NCBI GenBank assembly: GCA_948567375.1
Contig: OX419759.1
Location: forward strand, 39,303 to 103,302
Length of the DNA stretch: 64,000 bases
From: Lunularia cruciata
Taxonomy: Eukaryota > Streptophyta > Marchantiopsida > Lunulariales > Lunulariaceae
Reading direction: 5' to 3'
This document shows positions 1 to 11,386 of this stretch, piece after piece (position 1 is the stretch's first letter; each line of letters starts with the position of its first letter). The notes beneath the pieces are model-generated. The model was not told the origin of the DNA. It worked only from the letters and a program-made list of their open reading frames with translations, and ran no database searches. The position numbers and the translations under genes were made by a program.

Positions 1-1025
1 CCACCTTTTGCTTCACTATCGTCAGATTGGACTAGAGGTTTACAGTCTTCCTTGATGGAGCAACAGTGTGAGCATATTCTACATTCTCTCTTAGTCGACT
101 TGTCTATTCCTCAAGCTACTAGAGCACGTCGTTGCTCTTGCTCCGGCAAGGGTGCATGCTCTTGGATCCTAGCTCGATTGTGCATTAGAGCATTCTGACT
201 CGCACCAGCTACTTTCTCTACAGGATGAGATTTGGCCTAGGTTTGGTCCACCTATTTGCATCTTCATTAATCACTTGTGAGTGTGGTTCTACACTAGATG
301 TAGTGGCAGTCCACATGACACGGTGTCTTTTTGGAGGACAGAGGATGCTACCCATGATGCTATTAGGGACATAGTGTTTGCTATGGCACGAGAGAGTGGA
401 TACTTGGCTTGGAGGGAGCGTTCGTATGCTTTGCAAACAACATGTTTCAAGGCAGACTTATACTTGGTCCGAGATGATCAGGTGATAGTAGCGGATGTTG
501 TAGTTACGGACTCTATGCGAGATATAGTTTTGGAGGGAGTGATTACCCGTCCCCCTGAATGGGCGGCAAGTGCAGTAGCAGGTTGCAAGGTCTGCAAGTA
601 TAGTGGCATGCAACAAGGTCACCTCTTTGTTCCTCTAGCCTTGGAGTTATATGGAGCTATGGACACTACATTTGACACATTTGTTAGGGAGTGTGCGAGA
701 GCTATCATGTTAGGTGCCAAGGGGTACCACTCTCACTCTCATACTTTGTAGTATATTTTAGGCAGTGTGTGTACATTGCTCTACAGAGGGCAGTGGTTGG
801 TGCAATCCATAGGAGAGCAATCACATTAGGTGATGTTTCTTCGGATACTTCAATTGTGTATAGACCATACGACTTGCATGGCTCGGATATCTTTGGTGCA
901 GTAGGGCAGATTTCTTGTATAGACTCTATTGGGGCTTAGCCCTAGTTTACCTGTTTTGTCTCTCCCTTGTACGGCTTGATGGGGTCTTCCCATCCTTCAT
1001 TTTTTCTATGCGGTCTCCTCTTTCA
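1..1025 (+). mobile_element. LINE family A, 3' end (CCHC knuckle, restriction-like nuclease, 3' tail)
   Basis: This is the 3' part of a non-LTR retrotransposon that enters from the left edge. A knuckle with C-E-C, then H and C, is read near 272-320. The frame from 281 then gives the segment KADLYLVRDDQVIVADVVV (about 449-505), which resembles the K/R-x-D ... D-V core of the restriction-like endonuclease (RLE) at the C-terminus of R2-type LINEs. It is followed by the HLFVPLALELYG block and a Y/F-R-Q segment typical of the region after the nuclease. The frame shifts once or more between about 700 and 770. The 3' tail at 931-1025 contains GGGGCTTAGCCC and the hairpin GATGGG/CCCATC at 978-994. 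The same parts recur in the fuller minus-strand copy at 19925-23200. The RLE assignment rests on motif pattern only. Confidence 0.75.
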
Positions 1026-3001
1026 TCATTTTTCTTTTAAAAAGCAGAGCACATCTGTCCACTAGTGTTTTGTTTTGTGTGTTGTGTAACATTTAGGGCT
1101 CTTAGAGCTTAGTATTTAGATCACAGCTTGGTAGTAAAAAGATTCTATTTGACCTCATATGGAGATAGACTTTATCTTTTAAATTTTACATAGTTCTTAA
1201 AAAATAGTAACATTCTTTTCTTTAATTTTATGGAAAACCACTAATTAATATAAGAAATGAGCATGAATAACACCAAAAAGTAAGAATAAAAATTTATGCA
1301 ATGAGCACTATACAGTATATCAAGAGAAAATACAATTTAATTAAACCAAGACACAATATTTAAAAGATTTTCTACTCTATCTTTCTTTAAAAGTTTCAGA
1401 AATCACTATTATTAAGTGATCCTTTTATAAAACAAACTTAAAACTCATTTCTCGTAAATACATACTCAAAAGAAAAATATCTCTAGCGTTACAACTCTTA
1501 ACTTTAAGTGTGTACCCATAAAGAAAAAATTTAGCAGGAAAAAAGTTTAGGCAAAAAGAGGTTAGTGGGCGGAGGCCCTCTGCTGTGTAAAATTCCGTTC
1601 TGTTGTTGAGGAAAATAACCTGATGTACTTATTTCCATTGTCCAAGTACAGGTATCAATTTGCACTTCCAAGTTTAACCAGCACGGACATTAGTCTACAG
1701 ATATAGCGTTCGTTTTATTTCACCTCTAACAAAACCTGGAGAACATGCGTATGTGGTATCTGTGAACTGTAACCTTTAAGAGAGTAACTCCGGTCTTGCA
1801 GATTATAGTCAAGGGGAAGATTCGTCATTCCAACGTTCAAACGATTTGTTACTAATAGGGTTTGGTTCGATTAAAAACCAATCAATATGACGTGACCGCA
1901 AACAACCTTGTTATAATTGACACAAATATTTTTATGACTTATGAGTTGCCTTGCTTGAAACATAGTTGAACAAAAATTAAGACGAACCAGAATAACGTCC
2001 AATCTTTTTTCTATGTTGAATAGCTGCTATGGCCTGCTGGGCTTTAGCTCTATCCCTGTAAGGGCAGAGGGAAGAGGCCAAAAATCTATATCTTTTTTGC
2101 TTGGCGTTTTATTGTCCCTTGAACTCTATCCTTCCATACGAGAGAGTGGGTAGAGGACAAACCATTTATGACCTGCTTGATATATACCATCAATAGGCAT
2201 GGAGCGAGCAACGTACGTTCATGCGCTTCGCCATTTGCAGAGCTCAGGTGCCAATGGTTAATTGCTGGTTGACAAGGACCGAAAGAGTCTCCGATTCGCC
2301 AGTACAGAACCTCATCTTAAATACAAGAAAACCGGCTTGCTCCATACTTTTGGGTTACCCCCGGGGGAGGGTAAATGAAACCCCCTCAACAGAGCTTCTT
2401 GCACATGCTAAGGTCTCCGTGTTCGTTGCCGAACAAGAATGAGTGCAACGCCAATTGGCTTTCCCTCCAGTGCAACATCGTTTTGCTCGTCCTGCAGATA
2501 CTATCTCGAGGATGAGCGGGCATATTCTCGGGCTACGCAGCACTGCTATACTTCCCGTGACATTCAAACTTTTGCTACTGAATCAAAAGGATGACACCAC
2601 ACGCCATTACTTCCGAACAGAGAAAATATATAAGACAGATAAGATTATTTCACAAGCTAATCCAACTCCATAGCAAATTGCAGCTGATTTACGAGTTGAG
2701 ATGTAACGGCTCTACACCTTTACGGGTTGTTATGTCTATCGACTAGGACTAATCTGTAAAGGAAGCTTTCTCCCTCCTTCCTCAAGTCCTTTCCTAAAGC
2801 GTTCATCTGGCTGCCTACTTTCCACGGACGCATATCTTTAAAGGCTCATGTCTCGGAGCTGATACTCCAATTTCTCGTGAATCACGGTACTACTTCTATG
2901 CCCTGCAAAACTATACAATTTCCTTCCTTGGTAAACGACGATCTCCCTAAGAGTCCCAATAGCATAAAGATCGCTTTTGGCTGTTGTTCCTCTCTAACTT
3001 A
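1026..3001. other. Intergenic; no gene recognised
   Basis: This is AT-rich spacer up to about 2.0 kb, then more mixed sequence that includes the region downstream of the C4H stop codon at 3002. Short open frames at 2221-2673 show no family motif and no codon bias. No polyadenylation signal close to the stop codon could be chosen with confidence. Confidence 0.6.
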
Positions 3002-5236
3002 TCAGTCAGTCCTGGGTTTCACAACCATGTTATAATGGGTCTTAATGAAGAGACTGAATTGGCCTCCCTTCTCGGCCATGTCAATCTTGTCGACCCCTGG
3101 AGGAGGAAGCAAGTCAAATGTCTGTGCCAGACGGCCGAGAACCAAAGATAGCAGAGGAATGGCAATAATGATTCCGGGGCAGCTTCTCCGTCCTGACCCG
3201 AAAGGCAGAAAGCGGAAGTCATTTCCGTTTGCTTCGATCTTTCCGTCCAGAAATCGCTCGGGATTAAACTTCTCTGGTTCATCCCAGTGAGCAGGGTTGT
3301 TTCCAATCCACCAGGCATTAACCAAAATCTTGCTCTCCGCTGGGATGTCGTAACCTGCGAGCTTGGCTTCATGCAAATTCATATGAGGCACCAGCAAGGG
3401 AATGGCCATGTGCAGGCGCATGACTTCTTTCACGACCGCCGCGAGGTACGGAAGCTTAGGAAGGTCCGGCTCAGACACCAGATTCCCACGACCCAGCTCG
3501 GTGTCCAACTCTTTTCGCAGTTTCAACATTATGTCAGGATTGTTGCATAATTCAGCCACGCCCCACTCGATAGACCACAAGGTTGTCTCAATGGCTGCAA
3601 AAACAGGAGACCAAAAACATTGAGTTCCAAAATCAAGTAGACTAGCGATAGATTAGCCATATTCCTGAGAAGTAACCATATGTTGAATACAAATCTCTCA
3701 CGAGAACCTTCTGTCATACACATCTGGGCAAACTGCTCTGTTACCAGTTTACGTTGAAAATGGGACAGAGCGTGGTACAGTTAATTATCTCGACCAACGG
3801 TGAAGCTTTTGTAAAAGACATACCGGCAACATTGATGTTCTCGACGATGTACAGCACATTGTCTTCGTTGATCTCTCCCTTCTGCTCTGACTCAAAGATG
3901 TAGTCGATAGCCGCCTTCTCGCCGTCGCCTGAGCCCCGTGTGCTAAGGATTTTCCTGTTTGAACAAATCAGCGTAACAAACACTGCTTAGGATAGAGTGT
4001 ATGGGAGGCACTGCGAGCATGTGACTCGCTAGCAGACTCGTACCTCGGAAGTACAATAATGCGCGAAGAAAGACACGCACGCTGGAGGCCAGACTGAGTG
4101 GAAAGACGAGACAAAAAGAGAGTAATAGTACGAGCAACAACGAAATTTCAGAGGGGATACCGGCTCTCGAGATCCGTGAAAGCGATCGACAGTTCCAGAG
4201 CTCATGAATAGAAGAGTTCAGATGAACGCTACGTTGAAAACGCTAGTGAACTCAAGGCGAGAAAGACAGAAGGCTTTATGGCTTACGCCCAAGATGTCCA
4301 AGGGAAAAGCTTAAACCAGTAGTAAGAAATAGGGAAAGAACCCATTACTCACTTGCGTTCTTCAATGAAGTACTCCTTGAACAAAGCAAGTCTCTTGTCT
4401 TTAAGCTCTTGGCAGTAAGCAAGATACTTGCGGAGGAAGGGTCTCAAGATGGGGATGAAGTCTCCATAGTTGTAGTCAAAGCTTTGAGCTAATCGACTCC
4501 TCTCGCCGTTGACAGCCTTCAATTTGATGAAAAGAGGGTCGTCCACGGTCTCAAATCTCCTGTCAAACATCAGCCGGTACATAACGTTGTACATCATGAG
4601 CTGCAACCTTCTCCTGATTATGACACCAGTAGTGGAAGCCTCCTTGCTAGCAGTAAGATCATGAATGACGTGGTTAATTTCGTCCTCCCAGGCAAAGCGA
4701 GATTGCATTACGACCTTGTTGGTGAAAAAGGGAACAGTCATGATCCTCCTCATTCTCCTCCAGTGTTCACCGTAGACAGTGAAAACCATATCCTGCCCAT
4801 TCCCCGTAAATATATCAAAGACCACGTTCCTAGTGCGGGATCCAAATTCTACGCCCTGGGTGTGAAGGACCTCCTTGGCTAACTCGGGGCTTGACACAAT
4901 AACGTAGTTTCTCTGGCCCATCTTCAGTAGGTACACGTCACCATACTTCTTGGCCATTTCAGCCAAGTTCCGGTGGTTCAAATCATCCCCAACTTGCAAC
5001 CAATTACCAAAAATTGGCACTCCTGGTGGACCGGGTGGAAGTTTCAGCTTCTTCTCTTTCAATTTCATAACTAGGATGAGTCCCAAGGTGGCTGCCAGCA
5101 ATCCATAGAGAACATTTTGCAGAGAGAGTGTAGTGCTTGCTGTTGGCGATGTGGATATTGACTCTGTTTCTGCGAGTACCTTGCTCAACCCTGCTGCTGC
5201 GAGGCACACAATCATGGATCCCTTGCCACCTAACAT
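3002..5236 (-). CDS. C4H: Trans-cinnamate 4-hydroxylase (CYP73A cytochrome P450), three exons
   Basis: This enzyme hydroxylates trans-cinnamate to p-coumarate, the second step of the phenylpropanoid pathway, at the ER membrane with a P450 reductase. Exons are 5236-4353, 3954-3824 and 3594-3002. Each junction has GT...AG ends and restores frame, giving 535 residues. Visible parts: a hydrophobic stretch at 8-22, a Ser/Thr-rich linker, a membrane helix at 41-57, the proline hinge PPGPPG at 67-72, the I-helix AAIETT at 338-343, the E-x-x-R at 395-398, PERF, and the haem loop [11 protein letters not shown] with the Cys ligand at 477. The block [21 protein letters not shown] is diagnostic of CYP73A. 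The start is the first Met after an in-frame stop. Angiosperm class I proteins are about 505 residues, so this one has an N-terminal extension of about 30. Intron positions match the classic two-intron CYP73A layout. No disabling change is seen. Confidence 0.96.
3595..3823 (-). other. C4H: C4H intron 2
   Basis: The donor GTATGT follows GTT-GCC-G and the acceptor is TTTTTGCAG, restoring the Ala codon of the I-helix AAIETT motif. The intron is 229 bp. Confidence 0.92.
3955..4352 (-). other. C4H: C4H intron 1
   Basis: The donor GTGAGT follows the CGC-AA of exon 1 and the acceptor is AACAG, leaving a phase-2 junction that restores a Lys codon. The intron is 398 bp, with no element or open frame of note inside. 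Confidence 0.92.
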
Positions 5237-5620
5237 CGTGCCCAGGTCAAAAACCCACTACTTCTGCTGATCGAGTTTTCGAGTATAGTCCACTCGTAAT
5301 GCAAAGAAAGAGGAAAGCTTCTTTCCTCACCCGCGGGACGAGAGAAGCGGGGTTGAAACTAAAGTAGTTCAGGAGAACTGCACTGCTGAAGATGTAAGGA
5401 GCTGGAGGGTATAAAAGGTCGTAAATACCACTACAGAGAGGAACGAACAGGTAGCTTCGACGAGGATCTGGGGCTGGCAACAGTCAGCGTCCAGATTGAC
5501 CCGCTACCACAAAGCAGACTCAGCACACAGCACGGGGAAAGAGAGGGGCACAAAGTTCGCACAGTGGCCCGATTCACCACCACAGCAACCCTCAGTCAAT
5601 GCGCATGTGATTTGACCGGT
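5237..5620 (-). promoter_or_regulatory. C4H upstream region (5' UTR and presumed promoter)
   Basis: This is the sequence immediately 5' of the C4H start codon. An in-frame stop lies about 25-30 bases upstream of the ATG, which supports the chosen start. No convincing minus-strand TATA box or phenylpropanoid AC element was found by eye. A perfect TATAAAAG does lie at 5410-5417, but on the plus strand, pointing away from the gene. The promoter assignment is positional only. Confidence 0.4.
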
Positions 5621-5712
5621 AAATGTCCATCGTTTCAGTTGTTACGCTTGTGACTACATTTTGGACTGTCATGCTTATAACGTGGTATCTTAATGAGAGG
5701 TCCTGCTTTCAT

Positions 5713-5877
5713 ATTGCGCTAAACTTGGTCTGTCCACTCCTAGCCACTTTCCTATGCGATGTACATGCTAGGGGTTTCAATAGCTTACGTGCACACTGCG
5801 CTAAAGTTGGTTTGTGTACTCTGACCCTCTAGCCACTTTCCCAGGAGATGTACATGCTCGGAATTCCAATACTTAAA
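5713..5877 (+). repeat. Degenerate tandem duplication, two units
   Basis: Units at 5713-5787 and 5795-5877 share GCGCTAAA, TAGCCACTTTCC and GATGTACATGCT in the same order. They diverge by scattered substitutions and small gaps, so this is an old local duplication. No coding meaning is seen. Confidence 0.75.
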
Positions 5878-6242
5878 CTTACTACAGCGGGGGTACACCC
5901 CTCGAAATTTACAAGATCCTAAGATTTCAGAAGTTGTTTGTTAACCGTACAGTGTAAACTTTCGTAAGAATTTCCGAGCATCTCAAAACTGGCCAAGTAA
6001 TGGAAGAATTAACGAATATGAACCGAGACCTATTCTTATACAACTAATTCTTTAATATCCCATAATATTCTACAAACCAACCGTATAAACTTTACATGAT
6101 GATTAGAGATTTCCATAGGGGACAATTTGATAACCGTACAAGACATACACGGAGAATACGTTTTTGGAATGCGCAGGTGTGGCTTAAAAGTGGAGCCTCC
6201 AAAGTTTCGTGAAAAAATACGAAAGAGTTAGTTTAAGAAAAA

Positions 6243-6380
6243 AGGGCGACCGCGTAGGAAAAATGAAGGATGGGAAGACCCCATCAAGCCGTACAAGGGA
6301 GAGACAAAAAAGGTAACATGGGGCTAAGCCCCAATAGAGTCTGTATGAGAAATCTGCCCTACCGCACCTAAGATATCCGA
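6243..6380 (-). mobile_element. LINE A solo 3' tail (with end of coding region)
   Basis: On the minus strand this matches the last coding bases of LINE A (compare 885-930) and the 3' tail, with GGGGCTAAGCCCC and the GATGGG/CCCATC hairpin both intact. It is a severely 5'-truncated LINE copy. Confidence 0.85.
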
Positions 6381-6582
6381 GTTAGTTTAAGCAGGTCCGA
6401 GTTTACGAGAGTGTTGAGGGCTATCCGTGATTTTTCTCTATAGAATGCCATTATCTCTACTAGTCTAGGTAAGATGAGATCTGTAACTCATGGTAAGTTT
6501 TGGAACATCTGAAAATTAAGTCAAGCCCGACGTCTAGCTAAGGATTACTACTCGAAAGAGCACTATATGTAAATGTGGAAAC

Positions 6583-6690
6583 GGCGAGCGCGTGGGATAA
6601 CAAGAACGATGGGAAGACCCCGGCCTTCAAGCCATACAAGGATAAATCACAAGGGGGTAAAATGGGGCTAAACCTCAATATTATCGGTAT
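6583..6690 (-). mobile_element. LINE A solo 3' tail, diverged
   Basis: It contains the tail order (GATGGGAAGACCCC, CAAGCC-TACAAGG, GGGGCTAA) with more substitutions than the neighbouring copy at 6243-6380. Confidence 0.75.
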
Positions 6691-7323
6691 GTAAATTATG
6701 AAACTATATGTAAATTACATGTATCCGTCTTAAATGTGACAGAACATGAACTGCAGGTCCTCTTTATTCTACGGTGCGACTTTCGATTCGCCTGTTAAAC
6801 AGTAGTAAAACCGTAGAACATTTGATGTTACTAAATTCTATATAAAAGCTTAGAACGTTCTATGAGGGTTCTCGTGAAAAATTACTGAGGAGGTGCTCCA
6901 TGAAATTTGACACTGCGTCATTCCTGGGCATTTGTCATTTATCTGTCGATTCTTCGTCCAATTTCCTAAATGAAATCTATAAGCTTTCATTCATTCATTT
7001 TATAGCAGGTCATTTCTGTGTTAGACTATCTTAGGGATTGTTCCCTAATATTTTCTGTTATAGACCATTCGTAATTCCTCGACTTGACTTTAATTGAATT
7101 TATTTTCATTCATAGTACGATAAGTTGATAGAATGGAAGGCGATATACGATTTGAATGACGAAAAATCACAAATTCAAATACAGTCTAAAATAACTGGAC
7201 CCCCTAATGTGACGTTTCGGAAGCACTTTCTGGACGCATACTCTTGATCCGCAGCATTGGGGTGTTACGTACAGTTTTCACAAACTAACACTAAGTTTAT
7301 CAAGCGATTAAACTATATTGTTA

Positions 7324-7420
7324 CTATTGGGGCTTAGTCCCATTTTATCCCTTGTGTTTTATCGTTGTATGGCTTGATGGGTCTTCCCCTTCTTCTTGTA
7401 GTCGTACTCTGTAGCCCCTT
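7324..7420 (+). mobile_element. LINE A solo 3' tail
   Basis: GGGGCTTAGTCCCATTTTA is followed by GGCTTGATGGGTCTTCCC and TTCTTGTAGTC, in the same order as at 931-1025. Confidence 0.8.
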
Positions 7421-8389
7421 CCCTTATAAAATTATATAGTCATTCTTGGATACCGTAGTTTAGGTTAATAACGGGGATAATGTCTTAAGCTTAATCTCTT
7501 TCTATGGTAGATACATCAATGGTTGTAGAGTCATTTGGAATATACGTAGAAACGGTGTAAGTTCCACAGCTTTGATTTTATGTTATTTGTGGCTACTGCA
7601 AACGTGATTGCCCGAGAGCTCAAAGCCGAGGACTTGGTGCTCATCCTCAAAGTCTAAAGTATGTTCTGAGACTAGCAATGCCCGTGTCCTCTGGACACAA
7701 TAAAAGAAAGTTGGAGCTTCTAGCCCCAACCCTAAGAGTCTGGCTTGATCCCGGTGCTCAGGTGTACGTCATCAAAACTTGCGATATCACATAGCAGAAG
7801 TTTTGGTTCCTTTCCACAAAATCCATGAGTCGCACAAGAGGACACTACAGAATCCAATTTCATATATTTACATATACACGCTTATTACACACAATGCTTT
7901 CGCTATGAAGACTAGAACGCTAATCACCATGAGCACTAATACGTATATACTACACATGTAGTTGGAATATCATGCGATGGTTATATATTTAGGTGAGAGT
8001 GTGCAAAGTTATTCATCTTACCAATCCAATGTACTTCTTTTGAGTGAGATGACTGCGCTTTTCCTCACAAGTGAGCCGGGTGAAGCTCAGGATACGCTCC
8101 CTCCAAATAAAGTCCACCCAAATTTTATATTCAAATATATTAATAAACTAAGATTTATGTTAGGATATCCAGATATTTTACATTAAGTTGTCTCTTGTTC
8201 AATACATTTTCCTCTTAGCATGCTTCATTCGTATGATTACGGGACTATCAACAACCAGAGAACCAAAAGAAGATGGACTGACCATTATAGCTTGTAAGCT
8301 CCCATGAATACGAGTGACATACAAACAAAGTAACGAACCATGATATAAGATACGATTAAAGAATAATATAATTCAAAATCTTAGATGTT

Positions 8390-8510
8390 ACAGGGCAGAT
8401 TTCTCTCACCGATACTCTTGGAACCCCACTTTACCCCTAGGTCTTTTCCTAGTACGGTTTGATGGGGCCTTCCCTATCCTTCTTGTTACCACACGCCATC
8501 CCCTTCTATC
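8390..8510 (+). mobile_element. LINE A solo 3' tail
   Basis: It begins with the coding-end match CAGGGCAGATTTCT, then CCCCACTTTACC, ACGGTTTGATGGGGCCTTCC and TTCTTGTTACCAC. The second arm of the hairpin is partly eroded. Confidence 0.8.
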
Positions 8511-9409
8511 GTATAGGGTCAGCATCGACATTGTCGGTTAGGCTACTGTAATCACGATATGATTAGAATTAGATATGATTAGACATAAAATTAGAACGAA
8601 AGACTTAACAGTACCCGGCACTAGTCTGCTCTTCAACTCAAGCGTACACAACTTGAATCTTAAGTTGATCTTAACACTTTGTGATTTGACCAGGTTCTGT
8701 TAATCCTATTTGGCAGCCATTTCACGAACACAGGTGATTGTTGTTCATAATAGCGGATAGGATCCTCTCAAAGAACAGACCAGTATCAATTTGATAAACC
8801 AGACCCAAGAAAAAAGAAGGTTGTATCATGCGAGCCATGGATGTGTCAAGAATTACAGTTGTAGAGTCATAAACGAATTGAGCTACGCTATGGCAACGGT
8901 ATACTCTAAAGGAAATGGACATTCTAAACTTATCTAGTGACAACATTTTAAAACTATCTAATAAATTGACTATCATAAACTGACTATCATAAAACTATCT
9001 AATAAATTTTAGTTTTCACTTTTATGAGAACTTTAATAACTTGAACTTGGCGAGAAGTTGTTGACTTCTCTGATTTCAATCTCAAGTCATAGACTTCAGT
9101 CAATTTCTTTGTCCCAACCCGAAGTCCCCCAACTCGAGCTGTCTCTGTTAACCCTAAACCCGAAGTCCGTCACTCGTGCTGGCTCCCTCAATCAACCCTG
9201 ATAGAGCTTTGAATTAGGGCCAACTTTAGAATCGCGCCGGCGGACTGGTCAGCCAAAACTCGTACGTCACTTGATTTGACCTTGACGGTAAGAAATTCAC
9301 GTACGGCAACAGTACCAAGGTCTGGATTCAGGACTTCCGTGAAGGAAGTCAGCTGTAGCCGGCGTCTTCTGCGATGAAAAGGAGAATGTGAGTTTCCCGC
9401 TAAAATAAG

Positions 9410-9515
9410 AGAAGACGACTACGTAAGGGAATAAGAAGGTTAGGAAGACACCATAAACTCGGACAAGGGTTGAAAGACTGAATCCGAATAGTATCGACAT
9501 GAGAAATGTGTCCTA
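9410..9515 (-). mobile_element. LINE A solo 3' tail, strongly diverged
   Basis: The order is CGACTACGTA, AGAAGG, GGAAGACACCAT, CGGACAAGGG, then the TGAGAAATGTGTCCT end, matching the reverse of the tail with many changes. Confidence 0.6.
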
Positions 9516-9516
9516 A

Positions 9517-9600
9517 AAGAAGTGGTTTACTACATTATTAGAACTTTCAATCAATAGCGTGTTACTTCAACCAGCCCTTAATCGCATACAAGTACAAATT
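9517..9600 (+). repeat. About 80-bp direct repeat, copy 1
   Basis: AAAAGAAGTGGTTTACTA, then CTTTCAATCAATAGCGTGTT and CCAGCCCTTAATCGC, recur at 15170-15250 in the same order and orientation. The two copies bracket about 5.6 kb that includes LINE B and a solo LTR. Confidence 0.85.
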
Positions 9601-9627
9601 ATAATCAAGCGATACAAAGATCAAATA

Positions 9628-9685
9628 TAAAAGGTAAAATAGACCGAACCCCAATAGTATCGGCATGATAAATCAGTATCGACAT
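9628..9685 (-). mobile_element. LINE A 3' tail fragment
   Basis: A short match, GGTAAAATAG...CCCCAATAGTATCGGCATGA, resembles the inner end of the LINE A tail. It is too short to say more. Confidence 0.5.
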
Positions 9686-9855
9686 GAGAATCAGGTTAAG
9701 CTTGCAAGTTAGGAGAACTGAGAGCAAGTAACTCGAGCATGTCAGAAATTTGGGATAGGAAATCCAAGAGAATCAAGTTAAGCTCGCAAGTTAGGAGCAT
9801 GGAGAACCGAGAGTAAGTAATTTGAGCGTCTCAGACATTTGGGATAAGAAATCCT
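9686..9855 (+). repeat. Tandem duplication, period about 82 bp
   Basis: GAGAATCAGGTTAAGC at 9686 and GAGAATCAAGTTAAGC at 9768 each start a unit that continues through GTTAGGAG, GAGAGCAAGTAA and CAGAAATTTGGGATA. The two units are clearly related with scattered changes. Confidence 0.8.
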
Positions 9856-11386
9856 GGCCCAACGGTACATCATCGGGCTTGAGGATTGCATCGATCGTGA
9901 GAACTGGGAGAGAGTTCTATGGCACTGGACTTGATTTAACCCAAAGTGAGAAACCATGGTGCACATGAGAATTCAGGGTGACAATGAAAAATCAAGGTGA
10001 ACATGGAGTAGTGGAGCGGCAGTAACTATCTCACGAGTGGGTAATTTGGTTCAGGAGCACAATGCATTCGAGATGAGAATTATTCTCCAGTACAACAAAT
10101 CTACTTGCTTCGATACGAGACCTTATTGGGGTACAGGATAGGGAATACCTGAGAGAATACCTGCGGGTTTGGAGTTCACGAGAGCTAGAGTTCAAGCGTA
10201 AGATAACACAGTCAACCTCATGCATATGCAAGGATTTGAATCGAGATATGGTGGTATCCGGGGCCTAATTAGGGATTAAATCCCTAATTTGCACAAATCA
10301 GGAATGTTTATGCATTGCTTGGGGATTTCACTATAGACAAGGCACAGATTTCACTATCGACACTTGAGTGCTTAGTTGCGAGTTGCAAGTGTCAGATGTG
10401 TGTGTGCCACTAGGGACAGCTGATGGAAATCAAGGGTGGTGATTAGCTGGCCAGCAAGCAGAATTACTACTTGCATGAGGGATCTTTTGGGAGCAAATTT
10501 CATTGCACATTGAGGGATACACTTTTGAGGATGTCATCAACGAGACTTACCTTTACGGACTTCAACAACCGGCAGTTGGGAATGGCAGCAGACCACCACT
10601 AGCATTGACAAACACTCTTACTTGCCTCTGGATTGAACATTGGTGGCAAAGGGAGATCTCGAGTGATTGTAGATAGGCCCTTCTTACCTCCGTTAGCCCC
10701 TTCTACTCTTTGTTTTGATCCTTGCTTGTTTATCTCTTTTGTGTTTGGACATGTAGCATTTGTCTACTCTGTCCCACTCTTTTGGGATAGCATTTTCTTT
10801 GTCTTTTTTGGGGTGTACACGTCTTTAGTGTCATATCTCTTCATGTCTCCCTTCCATTCATTGGCACATGGCCATAGAGGGACTACCTTAGGCATCTCAT
10901 ATGGTACCCGACACCTCATATGTACAACCAGGAGCTTGACCCTTACAATGTCTTTTTTAGCATACTCCACAATTGCCAAGGTTTATCCAAATGGAATCCC
11001 TTCAATCCTTAGGTCATGTACTTCTCTTATACAATTGATGTGCACTACAAGATATGATCTCCTATGGAGAATGCCCCGCCACTTCACCCTCCTATCCCTC
11101 ATCCTCCTCCTAGTGACCCTCCACACCCTCCTCCACCTCTACTGCTCTGCCACTCCCATATGATTCTCTTGCACCGAGGCACTCAATACTGAGGCTTCAG
11201 CACATCCATATATCTCACCCCATCAACATCCTACACAATCATGTCTTGATTGTCCAAGGGTCAAGATTGACCTAGCCACAACATAGAGGGAGATCTTGTT
11301 GCCTGTGTATACAAGTAGAAGCCACCACTACTCCTATCCCCTAGACCCCATCCGTACTCTGATAGTAGCTTTAAAGGCTCTTCCAT
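9856..11386. other. Unrecognised spacer, possibly mobile-element remnant
   Basis: An open frame of 176 codons on the plus strand (10633-11163) is hydrophobic and T-rich with no recognisable domain. A neighbouring frame gives a proline-rich run near 11075-11150. The sequence style resembles the decayed LINE B that follows the solo LTR, so it may be that element's leader, but I see no motif to prove it. Confidence 0.4.

Noticed and set aside
2221-2673. Overlapping short open frames as a small gene
   Set aside because: Frames occur on both strands, have no family motif, and no start context or splice pattern supports them.
5623-5832. 69-codon open frame as a small secreted or membrane peptide
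   Set aside because: It overlaps the degenerate tandem repeat at 5713-5877, so the frame is likely chance.
5713-5877. Repeat arrays as CRISPR
   Set aside because: Only two diverged units occur, without equal spacers, in a eukaryotic window. The same holds for 9686-9855 and 14961-15162.
10633-11163. 176-codon open frame as a host membrane protein
   Set aside because: It is hydrophobic only because the strand is T-rich. It has no motif and lies between mobile-element remnants.
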